A DNA stretch of 64,000 bases from Apiosordaria backusii (GCA_030549205.1 JAUKTV010000009.1:1581116-1645115); one strand, 5' to 3'. Counted from the first letter of the stretch, positions 50,872 through 62,276 are shown. Made by a program: numbers and translations. Notes: generated by a model not told the origin, from the letters alone.

Positions 50872-51812
50872 AAAAATACTATTATATTAATTGTAAACAT
50901 TTATATATATTTATTAAATCTTAATATTTAATAGTTAAATAATATAATATTAAAATTATTTTTATAATTAAATTAACTTTATATTATAAATACCTTAAAA
51001 TTTATTATAAAACTTAATTTACTTTTAATTTAATAATGGTAAATTTTAAATATAATAAAAACTGCTTTTACTTTTAAAATATTATTAAGAATAATAAAAT
51101 AGTATTGTCAAGGTATATTTTTAAAAAATACTTTATTATATTAAAATTTTAAATAGATTTAATTAAAATACTTTTAACTATCCTTTATTAAATTTTAAAT
51201 TATATTAAATATTAATATTTATAGCCTAAAAGAGTTTAAAACTTCTAAATAATTTATACCTTATATTAATAAAAAACGGCTAATTTTATAAACTATAATA
51301 TATTTCTTATATAGTTTAAAAAAGTATATAAATAATTTCTTTTTTTATAATACTTTTAATTATAATTTTCTTTCTTTTTTTATTATAAACGATTTTACTT
51401 TTAAAATTGTTAAAGTAAGTATAATAATATTAATAAAGATAAACTTAATAAATAATATAAAAAAGTTAAATATAAAGAGTATAATAATTAAAATAAATAG
51501 TATAATAAACTTTATAGTATTTGAAATCGTATTTAAAAGAAAGACTGTAGTTATTTTAATAATAAAACTAAATTTAGGTGTTCTTAATTATTTATAATAA
51601 TAAACTAATCGGCTTTAACTTTTAATAAATAGTTTAACTTTAATAAAGTAAGTAATTATAATTAAAGTTTTTTTATAATTATTAATAAAAGCCTTTACTA
51701 TATTTAGTATAATAAATTATTAAATTCTTATTATATTAAAAACGATTATTTTTATTATAATATAAAAGTAACTAAAATAAAAAAACTTTAATTACACCTT
51801 TGTATTGTTTTT

Positions 51813-51903
51813 AAAATTGCTAGCGTCGCTTCGTTCGTCAGTCGCGTGGCCCTTCGCTGCGCTACGGGACGCTTCCTTCCTCACTCTCGCTCCTGGCAAT
51901 TTT
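51813..51903. other. Helitron 3'-end hairpin region
   Basis: Perfect 8-bp inverted repeat AAAATTGC (51,813-51,820) and GCAATTTT (51,896-51,903) around 75 nt of very G/C-rich sequence. An inner pair GCGTC (51,823-51,827) and GACGC (51,868-51,872) could also pair. Helitrons end with a hairpin that stops rolling-circle transfer. The exact terminal base is uncertain. Confidence 0.6.
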
Positions 51904-51984
51904 GACACGGGCACGAATTTCATGTGCGTATGTGGAGAGCAAACTCAATTGGGGTCAAGTGGGGAGTAAACGAAGCGACAATAA

Positions 51985-51996
51985 CCTGTCCGGAGG
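51985..51996. repeat. Helitron inverted end repeat, 3' side
   Basis: CCTGTCCGGAGG, the perfect inverse of 57,965-57,976. It lies about 170 bp inside the element, not at its tip, so the inverted repeats are asymmetric. Confidence 0.7.
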
Positions 51997-52068
51997 CCAA
52001 CAATCCCGTGTTCTGCTGAAGACTGTTTATTACAACTACAGCTAAACCTACACAACTAAATCTTCTCT

Positions 52069-54231
52069 CTACACAGTAAAGCCATCGCTTGTATCGCTCG
52101 AGTCATCCTCCTCTTCCATGTCAGAGCTATCGGAGCTCATATACCCGCCTATGTTACTCGACCCAACCTCCTCTTCCTGTGGACCTAACCGCTGCAGCCT
52201 CCTTGTCTCGTAATCAGCTATCTTCAGTTGCATGCTCCGTATCGGATCTTCGCAATATATCCTACTCCGATCAAACGGCGACTCAAACATCAGGCCATCC
52301 AGTGTTTTGACCCTGGAAACAGCTACGTAGGACAGGCCGGACGCGAACTCTGGCTCGGAGATGTCACAAACCACCTTGTCGAGAGTGATGCCCTGTGACT
52401 TGTGCACCGTGATGGCGTAGCACACAAGCAGTGGGAACTGCTTGCGGAGGCCGGTGCCAGCCCCAAGAACAAACACGTGTTGGACCCTGAGGATTGGAAC
52501 CACCGGCCTAGCCCCATCACGAAGCTCTTCCCCGCCAGGCAACAGGAACGGCGGCCCGGTGTAGTTGTCAAACGCTACCATGATAACCTGCGGTGGGTCG
52601 TTTTCTACGTTGGCTCCCTCCGCCCACGAGATGTCGTATACGGTGCCCTGCGCACCATTCACGAGGCCAACGTTGGCCCAGAGATTCCTCGTCAGCATAA
52701 CCCGGCAACCAATACAAAGAGGCAATCGTTTGACCAGGTTGCCGGCGTCGGAGGACTTGACCCTGTCTGCGCCGGCGCCCTCGTGCGTCGCGTTCACCTG
52801 GACAACCGCCCTTCGCAGGCCCAGAAGGTGCCGATGGTTATACTCTTCAACCTGCGCCTTGACGGGAAAGATGCGGAGGGCGTTATCAAAAGCCTCCACC
52901 TCGGCCGGGGGTAGCTTGATCGCACATCTCGAGGTGAGAAGCTCCCACGACGGAATGGACACCTTCGCCTGCCTCAGTTCCTGCAGGGCCTGCCGGAACA
53001 GAGCCTGGTCCTCACCCTGCTGGCGCTGGACCGTGGATAAGAACACCGACTTGTCGAACGAAAGGTATACGTTACGGCCGACAATCTCCATATCCCGCAA
53101 GTCACCCGCCGCAGAGTATAGCGGCTTGCTCATGACAGGGGGGAGCTGGAAGAAATCGCCTATGAGGATGACGCTGAGCCCACCGAGATACTGCTCGCGG
53201 CGCTCGGGGAAGATCTCACGGAGCCGCCGATCGATCCAGGCCAGATTTTTCCGCCCCAGCATGCTCTTCTCGTCGATGATGAGGTAGTGGATCGGCCTAA
53301 ACTGTCGCTGCAGGGAGCTGAGGACCGTTGGGGTTTCCGAGAGCGGGCGGTAGTTGCCGTCCACCGGGAGCCGGAAGAGGGAATGGAGGGTCTGGCCCGT
53401 GATCTGGTTGCTGGCTACACCGGTAGGCGCCGCCCGGATGATTGGCGAGGGCTGGCCGCGCCTGGCTGCTTTGGCTTGCAGGCGAGAGGAGATCACCTTC
53501 ACCATGTACGACTTGCCGGTCCCTCCGCCCCCGTCCACCTGGATCCGGAGCGGGGCTGGGTTCTGACCTCGGTTGGTTGCCCTGTAGTGTCCTAGAATGG
53601 CGTCGTACACCAGCCGCTGCTCGGTGTTAAGAGTGTCACAGGCCTCGCGCGGGAGCTGCTCGACGTTGTAATTGCCGGGAGAATCCCCCCGGAGCTCGGT
53701 CCAATAGGTTCCGTCGTTAAACAGCTCGTGGGAATAAAGGCCGATGTGGCGGGTCCAGTCGTAGTTTACGTCGATGTCGCGGCGGCCGAGTAAATCTGCC
53801 TCCTCCTGGGGAAGCTCGAGGTCAGGTACCATACGTGCCATCTCGTGCCAATCCTCAAGGGTGATATCAACCACATCACCGCCAGGCTCAAACAGCTCCT
53901 CGTCAGGCTCGGGTTCCTCCTCGTCCTCGACGCCATAATGGTCGTCGGGGTGGTCGTGATGAATGGCGCAGTGCCTGTAGGCGACCTCGTAGGTTTCAAA
54001 CAGCAGGTTGTCGGCTCGTAAAAGATCCGTGGGTTGGCGGTGAGGATGGTTAAGCAGGAGCTTAATACGGCAGAAATTAGGCCACTGCTGGTGCGAGCGA
54101 ACAGGCTTGTATCTGGGGTAGTAGTACAAAACCCTGGGCCGCGCAGGAGGTTGCCACACAGCCCATCTCGAAGGATCGCGGGCCTTGAAGTTCCAGTTCT
54201 CAAGGAAGTCAAAGTACGTCACCTCCTCCAT
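52069..54231 (-). pseudogene. Helitron Pif1-type helicase part
   Basis: 720 codons from an ATG at 54,231 to TAG at 52,069. Walker A GGGGTGKS is near 53,512-53,537, and a Walker B LIIDEKSML follows. Further SF1B motifs are visible: VILIGDFFQLPPV, the GCRVMLTRNLW stretch, and the C-terminal VHKSQGITLDKVV and SYVAVSRVKTLDGL. These match eukaryotic Pif1 and Helitron helicases, which unwind DNA 5' to 3' during rolling-circle transfer. The C-terminus is acidic (DMEEEDDSSDTSD). The frame overlaps the end of the Rep frame by 13 nt, and upstream in-frame codons read YLNRPAH. So it was the C-terminal half of one Rep-helicase protein, now separated by a single-base loss. The domain itself is intact and could still be made from its own ATG. 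Confidence 0.9.
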
Positions 54232-56342
54232 GTGTGCCGGCCGGTTGAGGTATTGTCGTAGACATTCGAGGATTCCTCGACTTCGCCGTCAGCAGTGATG
54301 TCGATGGGCCGGGCGTGTCGCTCGCGGGGCCGGCAGTCCACGCTCTGCACCACCCGGCTGTCGTCCTGGAGAGGAAGGCCCAGCAGGATGTGGCAGATCT
54401 CCTGCGCGGAGTAGTCCCTCTCACCCACCAGCTTGTTCATCAGCTTGGATACGAACGAAAGCATGGGGTTGCGGTCGGAAACGTAAGGCATTATGCCGCG
54501 GGCGATCTGCGCATACGTGTTGGTCTGGGCCTCCGACTTGCTGCAGTACTTTGCAGCGTAGTTGATCACAGCCTGTACGCCGGTGCAGGGCGAGCAGTCA
54601 GTGTTGGCGAGCCAGCAGAGCGAGATCATCGGGTTGTACTGGTTCATGTGGGTGTCGTTTCTCTCGGTCTCGAAATGCCACCATTTCGTACCTGCTCTCC
54701 TAACAACACCCGCAGCTGGCCGCTCGGGGCGGGGAAAGAGGAACCGGCATGTTGGCTGCGGCGGGGGTTGCTCTGGCTCACCGGCCTCACCGGCTTCTGC
54801 TCGGGCTGCCGACTGTCTGGCCCGCTCCGCATCTCTCTTGGTTAGGCGGAGGCAGTATGTAGTGGAACAATGGTGCCGCTGGCATCGGTTTACAATACGG
54901 TTGAGCCACTCCCAGGTAATCTCGGTCTCGAGAGGGTCTACGGACAGGGGATTACCCTCGTCCGCGCCCTGGTCCCGCTGTGGGTTCAGGGCTGTGATAT
55001 GGTAACCCCAGACCCTCGCAAAGTTGTCTCGTGTATCTTTCGTCGACATGTCGGGATCCGGGCTCCCATTGAACCAATACAGCCCATGGGCGTGGCTGCT
55101 GCCGCGGCCTTGCCACTCGTAACGGTACCAATAATCTTCCAGGTTGAACTTCTTCTCGAGCACAATCTTCCGGAACAGCTTGTTGCGAGAGTGGAAGTGC
55201 CAGGCTGCGATATGCGGGTTCTCACGCAGCAACTGACGTGACTTAGCCATACGCGCACGCTCGTCCAGAACCTTCCATTCTTCGTACTCGGGCATGTGCC
55301 GGTATAGGCTCTGCCAATGAAGGTCGGCTGGGCTCTGGGTGATGAAGGCAGCTGGGACGCCAAGGCAGTGGGCAAACGCCTCACACTCACGCCGCCGGCG
55401 ATACCAAAAAGGACGGGTGCCCTTAATCACACCCGCAAAACGCGAGATACGATTTAAGATCGCTTGAGCTTCTGGCTGTTCGGGGTCGGCCAGAGCTCGC
55501 TGGAGGTCCTCCTTGGTAAGCGGCGTGCGATGGTGCTTACTGACATAGAACTTGCTGTTGCTGCGTGCTTGCTGACGCATTAGCGTGTTCAAGGCAATAA
55601 AGCGAAAGCTGTGGTGCCTAGCGAACCGGCCATCCTCCCACTTTATGGCATGCTCAATATAATCCTGGTAGGATATATTGCGTTGCCTGGGCTCAACAAA
55701 ATCCGCAACGCCCTGGGGAAATAAGGTGGGGCAGGCCAAAGAAAGCAGTGCGTACTTCTGGTTAAATTCATCCAAAGGCGTACGACGGATAGATGGCATG
55801 GGTAGCTGGTGTGCCGAGTGCGGGTCGGCGTGTCGTAGGGGGACCCGTTCGGTATCCTCAGCGACGGTGTTGTCGACACGGCCCTGGAGTTGATTAAGCT
55901 CAGTCTCCTGGATGAGCAGGTTGGGCACTGCGGCTTCGTCGATAACCTCAGAATCTTCCAGCTCTGGCTCCTCGACCGGGTCAACATCAGGGCCAAAATC
56001 GGCAGGCAAACCCGAGGTCTCGTCAACTTCATGGATGCTTAGCTGGTCGAAGACGTTGCCATCTTCGGGGAGCTGGGAAAGATTGTCGTGATTCAAAGTA
56101 AAGTCTCGGTAGCCTGGGTGGTTGAGGGAAAGAAACTTAAGCCAGGCCTCTACTGCGGCGCGGCGGACGCGGAATCGTCGGCGGAACTGCCGATCCATCC
56201 GGGCCACGTTCTCGGAACCACGAGGCCGAAGGATAACGACATCGAGGTCTTTGGGTAGCAAAGGGAGCTCACTATATACCTTGCCAACGTCACGCAAGAA
56301 GTGTACAACATGCCCACGATACTTATACTGCTGCCCACGAAC
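54219..56342 (-). pseudogene. Helitron Rep (HUH endonuclease) part
   Basis: This exon starts at 56,342 after a 49-nt intron (56,343-56,391, donor GTACGT, branch AACTGAC, acceptor ATAG) and stays open to TGA at 54,219. It holds the Helitron-like N domain (GQQYKYRGHVVHFLRDVG), then EDYWYRYEWQGRGSSHAHGLYWF with the HUH metal site H-A-H. The catalytic two-tyrosine motif NYAAKYCSKSE is near 54,540-54,567. Rep nicks one strand, stays bound through tyrosine, and transfers the single strand. The last 12 codons after VYDN are out of frame with the helicase half. One A lost near 54,251-54,255 would explain it. The active-site residues are all present. Confidence 0.88.
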
Positions 56343-56391
56343 CTATGTTTTGTCAGTTACCAAACCCTTTGCTTCCATCCTCGTTACGTAC

Positions 56392-57433
56392 TGTAAATAC
56401 ATTGACGCTGACGTGCACCCGCGCAATAAACATCTCCTCCAACGGCTCAAGCCTGGGCAGATCATTAGGTACAGGGCCAAAATCCAGCTTGTTCGCAGCC
56501 GAAAAGAAAAAAGGCTCGTCCTGACGCTTCTTATCATCCTTATCGTGGCAACGCTTGCAGATCCTATCCCCTTTGAGCTCCATGTCGAACCACCGCTCTT
56601 TGCACCGTGGGCAGTATTGCATCTGCTCGGCAGCAAGTGCCCTGTCGAATTCTGCCTTGATGGCGAGGTCTTCCGCGGTTAGAGGCGACTCCTAATCGGC
56701 CCCTGTAAACTGAGGGGGAGGCTCGTCGAATTCGCGGGGAGCTGGTTGGGGGGAGGAGCGTCTGCGTGGTCGGCCGCGAGGAATTCGGTCAAGGCGCGGT
56801 CGTCCTCGGCGACGGCCACGAGCAGGTGTGGACGGTGAGGGTGGTGGCCGTCGCTGTGGAACTAGAGATCCCACGCGAGGCACTTCATCGTCAGCTTCCA
56901 TCTCTTCCTCAGGCTCTCTCGGCTGAGCAGAGGGTGGGAGGTCGGTGGCGGGGTCCTGGATCTCTTGTTGCTGGCGAAGCAAGCCACTCATCGTCGGGGT
57001 CTGGGAAGGTTCTTCACCATGGCGACGCTCGAGGCGATGCCGTCGCTGGATGTACGAGATCTCGCTGCGAGCAGCAGCCATTTCGGGAGTATCCGTACTG
57101 ACACGGCCGCCTTCGCGGTATCGCTGGGCAAGGACCGTATGGGTGAGATTCTGGCGAGGCGCAACCGCTGGATCTTGTCCGCCGGCTATCGCAGCTGCTC
57201 TGGAAATGCGTGCAGCCGACGCGGTTACCTAGGAATAAGGTTAGTAAAGCAACGGAGGAAGATAGAACTGATAGACTCGCCTGTTGCCTCGTGCGATTAC
57301 GGCAATCCGAGCAATTGACGACGATCCTTCGAGGGCCTCGTACCGACCAGAATTGGTCGCTGGGCTTCTCTACGCGGCAAAGATAGCAAACTTTGGAAGA
57401 AACCACCTCCGCCGCACCCGCCTCGTCCGCCAT
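56392..57433 (-). pseudogene. Helitron N-terminal zinc-finger part, with in-frame TAG
   Basis: Exon 1 is 57433-57281 (51 codons, starting MADEAGAAEV). It carries a CYLC...NCSDC pair of CxxC knuckles. A 52-nt intron (57,229-57,280) has a rare GC donor (GCGAGT), a TTACTAAC branch site and a CTAG acceptor. Exon 2 is 57228-56392. It is Arg/Pro-rich (RGRRRGRPR, GRPRRRS; AT-hook-like), then has a second zinc knuckle, CPRC...CKRC, near 56,550-56,610. A TAG at 56,692-56,694 interrupts exon 2 in the same frame. CAG to TAG is the change RIP makes, so Gln is the likely ancestral residue. Zinc fingers of this kind precede Rep in fungal Helitrons and may guide end recognition (inference). Confidence 0.78.
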
Positions 57434-57964
57434 GGATACTGAATAGGCCGGCCATAACGGGCAAACAATACCACAGAGGAAAGGAGCGTCGGTTAGAAAT
57501 GACGGATAGTGAATGAAGGCGTTGGGGTGCGATTGAGGTCTGCGGTGCGATCGATTGTTGGATGAAGAATGGAGGAAATGGAAATTCGCGGTAGGAGAAA
57601 TTTGAAGTGGGAGGAATTAAATTTGACGCGGGGGTCAAAGGCAAAGTGGGGCATTCTTGTGGAAGGCAGTGTGGGGCAAGGCGCGTAATCACGTGCAATG
57701 CGCGCAATCGCCCGGGCGCACCCAAACACGATCTCAAACCGTATTCAAACGCCTGCATGTCAGCCATTTCGTGGACCTTCAGAAATCGGATTTCAGATCT
57801 AGATTTGCCATACAGTTACGCACAGAATGGTACCGGTTGCATAAGTTTTGGAGGTGGTGCCGAATTGGACCCACTCTCCGGTAGCCCCCGACCAATCTCT
57901 CTTGAGCGATAAGACTCTTATCAATTTTGTATGCGATTTTTTGGAAGTTTGGCAGGAATATTGT
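57434..57964. other. Helitron 5' non-coding region
   Basis: About 530 bp between the start codon of the transposase and the 5' tip. It has ordinary composition and should contain the promoter. No gene is supported. Confidence 0.55.
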
Positions 57965-57976
57965 CCTCCGGACAGG
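57965..57976. repeat. Helitron inverted end repeat, 5' tip
   Basis: Reads CCTGTCCGGAGG on the minus strand directly after the terminal T, so it forms the 5' tip of the element. A/T-rich flank starts at the next base. Confidence 0.7.
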
Positions 57977-60269
57977 ATTATTTTATTTATACTAAACTTT
58001 AACTTTTTTAAAATCTTAAGTTTATTACTATATTACTTTATTTACTTTATCGGTAACTTAAACTTAACTACCTTTTTTAAAGATCTCTTTTAATTCTAGA
58101 ATTCTATAGCTTACTTTAATTTAATTATTAATTAAATATATATAAAGATATTTAATTATTATAACTATAATATATATATTATATTAATAAACTTTAATAA
58201 CTTTAATAGTAGCTAGTGATATAAATACTATCGTTTTGAATTTAAGACCTTTATTTTTAAACTTATTTAAGTTATACTTTAATAAAGCCTGCTTTCTTTT
58301 AAGTTTCTATTTTTAAAAACCGTCTTTAAAGTCCTTTATAATAATAAATTTGATAAAAACATTAAATATTTTGAAATATCTAAAAAGTTATTAATAAAAT
58401 AAAGAATATAAAAAAGTCAATCTTTTATTATCAATAAAATAATACTAAAGTTAATAAAAAATAAAATAAAGATAAATATAGTATATAATATACAAACGTA
58501 ATAATAGTAAATTATAAATTAAATACTTTTATATTATAAATCCAGTAATAACGATAAATATATAGAGGTAAATAAAATAAAATTAATTTTATTTAATTTG
58601 TTAATCAAGAATAAGCTTAAATTAATTAATAAATAGATTATTAAATATTACAGTAATATCTTATTAAGTAAGTTAAAATATATAAAAGTATAATATAATT
58701 TAATTATAACGTTAAAATAATTAACGTACCATTAAATAAGGTATTAAAATAAATAATAATAAGTAAGTTATTAATACTGTTCGAAGAGTTATTAATTAAA
58801 TTAATAGGTTACTAATTTGATATTAATTATTATTTATTATTAATATAATAGGATAGGAGCGAATAGATTATTTACTAATATATACTTAAATAAATAGAAC
58901 GTTCACTTTTAAAGGAAACTAAGTAAATAAATAGGGCATTTAACTTAAGGAAAAGAAATAGGTAAATAAAGTATTTAATAAGATTTAAAGTAACAGTAAC
59001 TTAATATTTAACTATAAAGATAGTTAAAAAAAAAATAGTAGTTACCATTAATAAGTAAATAAACAGTATAATAATAATAATAGGTATTAAATTAATTGTA
59101 TTAAATTAATTAATAAGAAGAAAAAGCTAGTACAAATAAGCTATTCCAATATCCTCTATAGGGTATATATACCTATACAGAACATTATGTCAGAGCTTTT
59201 CGTATCAAGCCTTATATTTTATATTTTTAAATTTATAAAAAGCTTAATATATTTATTACAAAAATATTTTATAAAGTTTATAATTTTAATTTAATATTGA
59301 TTTTTATTAAGCTTTTAATTATAAATACTTATATAGTAAAAGTATTAAATTTATAATATTTAAAGCTTTAAAAATAAACTTTATTTTATATAATAAAAGA
59401 TTATAATCATTAATATAATAATAATTAAAAAGGTATTTCTTTTTACATTTTATTACTTTAAATTTAATAAAACTACTTTTTTAATAAGAATTAAAGTAAA
59501 AATATTATTTTTAACTTTTATAAATTTATAATTATAACCTTTAATACTTTATTAAATTTAATTTTATATACTTTATAATATAATAATTTAATAATAATAT
59601 AAATTTAAACCTTTGTAAGCTTTTAAAAAGCTTTATAAAGGTAAAGTAAATTTAATCTTTACTTTAAACTTTACTTTAATTAGTAAACTTTACAATTAAT
59701 AATTAATAGCTTACTTATAATATAGTTTATAATAAACTTAATTATTATTTATAAAAGCTTAAATTTAAACTTATAAATCTCTAATTTAATTAAATATTTT
59801 TTAAATTTATATTTGTTAAGATAATATAATTAATTATAAACGTAAAAACCTTACAATTAATACTTATATATTAACTTATAATATAATAATAGTTTATATA
59901 TATACTTATAATTTATAATTAAAATATAAATTATGATACTTTATAAATATTACAAATAAAAATATAATAAATAATTAATTATATTATAATATTAACTTTT
60001 ATAAATTACTATAATATCTTTTATAATAAAAGTTATACTTAACCTTTACTATATATTTATTGATCAATATATAGTACTTTATATCGTAATAAATAAAATA
60101 ACTAAAGTATAATTAATTAACCTTAAAATTTACTAACCCTATAAACTATTTATTAAACATTTTATAATTTTTAACTGATAAAGCCTATAAATCTATAATT
60201 TAATATAATAAATATATTTATTTAATTATAAACCTATTAATTTTAAGTTAATATCATTAATTTAATAAT

Positions 60270-61221
60270 CTTAAGGTTCGTGGTATATATATAAGACATG
60301 ACATATAGATGCTTACGATTAATACAATAGTAAATAGTATCTTTAAGTTATTTATATACTATTAAACTAGCTACTTATTAAAGTATCTTAACCTTTACTA
60401 TTATATTTACAATCGATATTAGCTTTACTAACTATCCTTCTACTTTATCTTTCTATATAAATACTTTATCCTAAGTCCTTGTATTATCATTATCAATCTA
60501 TAATCCTTGATCGAACTTAATTAACCTCTATTTAAATCGATAAAGTTCGGTATATTATTCGATAAATAAAGTATTAAGCTTATATATAGTTAAATCCCGA
60601 ACGTAAGTAAGGCTTATATTTTACTTCTTACTATCTTTCTTTAATACAGCTATTATTATATCAGCTAATTTAACCTTATTACTATTTTATATCGGGATCT
60701 TATACTTATAGGCTTTCGGTATAATTATATATTAGCATTATATTAGTGCCATTTTTTAATTGTTAAGTCGTATAGGATAGACCTATACTTAATATTACAA
60801 TCGGTTAAGTCTTAATATAGTAAGTAATATAAAAGAGGAATATAGTAGATAATATAGAAAAGAAAAGGTAAAGAAAAGTAAATAGGATCCTTTTTAACTT
60901 TATATAAACACTAGTACCTAACCTTAATATAGGGCCAGCAAAGAAGTTATTAACATAGTCATAAGCAATTCAGTAGTAAAGGAAGTGTCTAAAAGGTTTA
61001 GCCATAATGTCATTATATAAGCTTATTATTAAACTTAATAATAGAAGGTTTAGCTATATAATAAGTATATAATAAGTACGTAACAATCATATAACTATAA
61101 CGGTAGCCCCAGACAGTTTAAGTAGCATACTAGATTAACTGTAAAGAGAACCAACACCGGATATAGCGTTGTAAAAGAAAAAAAGAAATTTTAGAAGCTC
61201 CACTTCACAGAGAGACACAGA
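60270..61221 (+). mobile_element. R1 repeat, full-length, lightly mutated
   Basis: About 952 bp from CTTAAGGTTCGTGG to AGAGAGACACAGA. Flanked by the direct repeat ATTAATTTAATAAT at 60,256-60,269 and 61,223-61,236 (15 bp if a leading C is counted). It aligns along its full length with the copy at 41,768 and keeps GGTAGCCCCAGACAG. With that copy it is the youngest-looking R1 in the window. Confidence 0.8.
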
Positions 61222-62276
61222 CATTAATTTAATAATTAATTATAGGTTTTATAAGCAATTAAATTAATATATTTTATAGCTTTTTAAAAATTAATTTATA
61301 ATTATATAAAAAGGTTATAAAATTAAATACTTTTAATTTACAGTATAAATTAATATAAAGTTAAAGTTAAGCTATTTATATTATATATAATAGTAAGCTT
61401 TAATAATTTATATATAAAATTATAAGCAGTTTGGTCTATTAATTAATAGGATATAAGCCTTTAAATAGCCTTATAGTAAAGTAAGGTATTAAATAAGTAC
61501 TAAGTAAGTAATAAATAGGCTTTGTATATAGGATTTAGCTGAATAGTTATTTTCTTATTCAAGCTTTTACTATATAATATAATAGTAGCTATCTACTGTA
61601 AACTTAAGCCTTATAGGGACTTAGTTTAATAAATATAAATATAAGTATAAGTATAATGGTAAGTACGGTATAGGTATAGTTTAAATAATAGTTTATAAAG
61701 TATACTGGTTTAAAAATAGTAAAAATCATTTTATAATATTTTATATTAATAATAGTTATAATAAAGAAAGGTTATTAGAATTATTATATTAATTTTAAGT
61801 ACTATATTAAATCTTAACCCTTAAAGGATATATATTAATAAAGTCTTTTCAAAAAGCTTTTTTATAAACTTATTAAAAATACTAAAATATTCTTACTATA
61901 TTTTACTTAGATTACTTTAGTATTAATTATATTATTAGAAAGTTAAATACTATATAAATTATATACCTTTTTTACTATATTTAAATTTATATTTATAAAT
62001 TGAGACTTTATTAGAGTATACTCCTAAAATTGATCTGGATATACTACCCCTTATTGAGGTTTAAGGTTCTATATAGTTGCTAAAATTAATATAATATTTC
62101 TTAACACTATTTATTATTATAATTACTATAAATAACTACAACTGTTATTGCATTACATTTTCTACTATATCAAGTCCTATATAAATAAATATTTATAAAT
62201 ATTATTAAAAAACTATAATATTAAAACGATTTTCACTACCTAAAGCTAATGTACTTTTTAAATTACTATCTAAACT

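Larger units (their letters stand above)
33851..51812. repeat. A/T-rich RIP-mutated repeat block, left part
   Basis: About 18 kb made almost wholly of A and T, with TpA, TTAA and AATA everywhere and no open frames of note. This is what repeat-induced point mutation (C to T, mainly at CpA) leaves in fungal transposons. Within it, short patches stay G/C-richer (41,390-41,640 and 42,400-42,712). Copies of two repeat families, R1 and S1 (listed separately), can be traced through the mutations. Other A/T stretches must derive from further elements that I cannot identify. Confidence 0.9.
51813..57977 (-). mobile_element. Helitron (rolling-circle transposon), nearly complete
   Basis: A G/C-rich island of about 6.2 kb with sharp edges inside the A/T block. 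On the minus strand the 5' end is TCCTGTCCGGAGG (57,977 downwards), with the expected initial TC followed outside by T on the plus strand. The 12-bp word CCTGTCCGGAGG recurs in inverted orientation at 51,985-51,996, inside the 3' end. The 3' end has a G/C-rich, stem-forming stretch bounded by AAAATTGC/GCAATTTT (51,813-51,820 and 51,896-51,903), and a CTAG at 51,820-51,823. The asymmetric inverted repeats resemble Helitron2/Helentron-type elements reported in fungi. It encodes one spliced Rep-helicase with two lesions. No captured host gene is seen. Confidence 0.9.

Noticed and set aside
52069..57433. Rep/helicase island as a plasmid or viral insertion
   Set aside because: Domain order zinc finger-Rep HUH-Pif1 helicase in one spliced unit, with TC and hairpin ends, is that of Helitrons.
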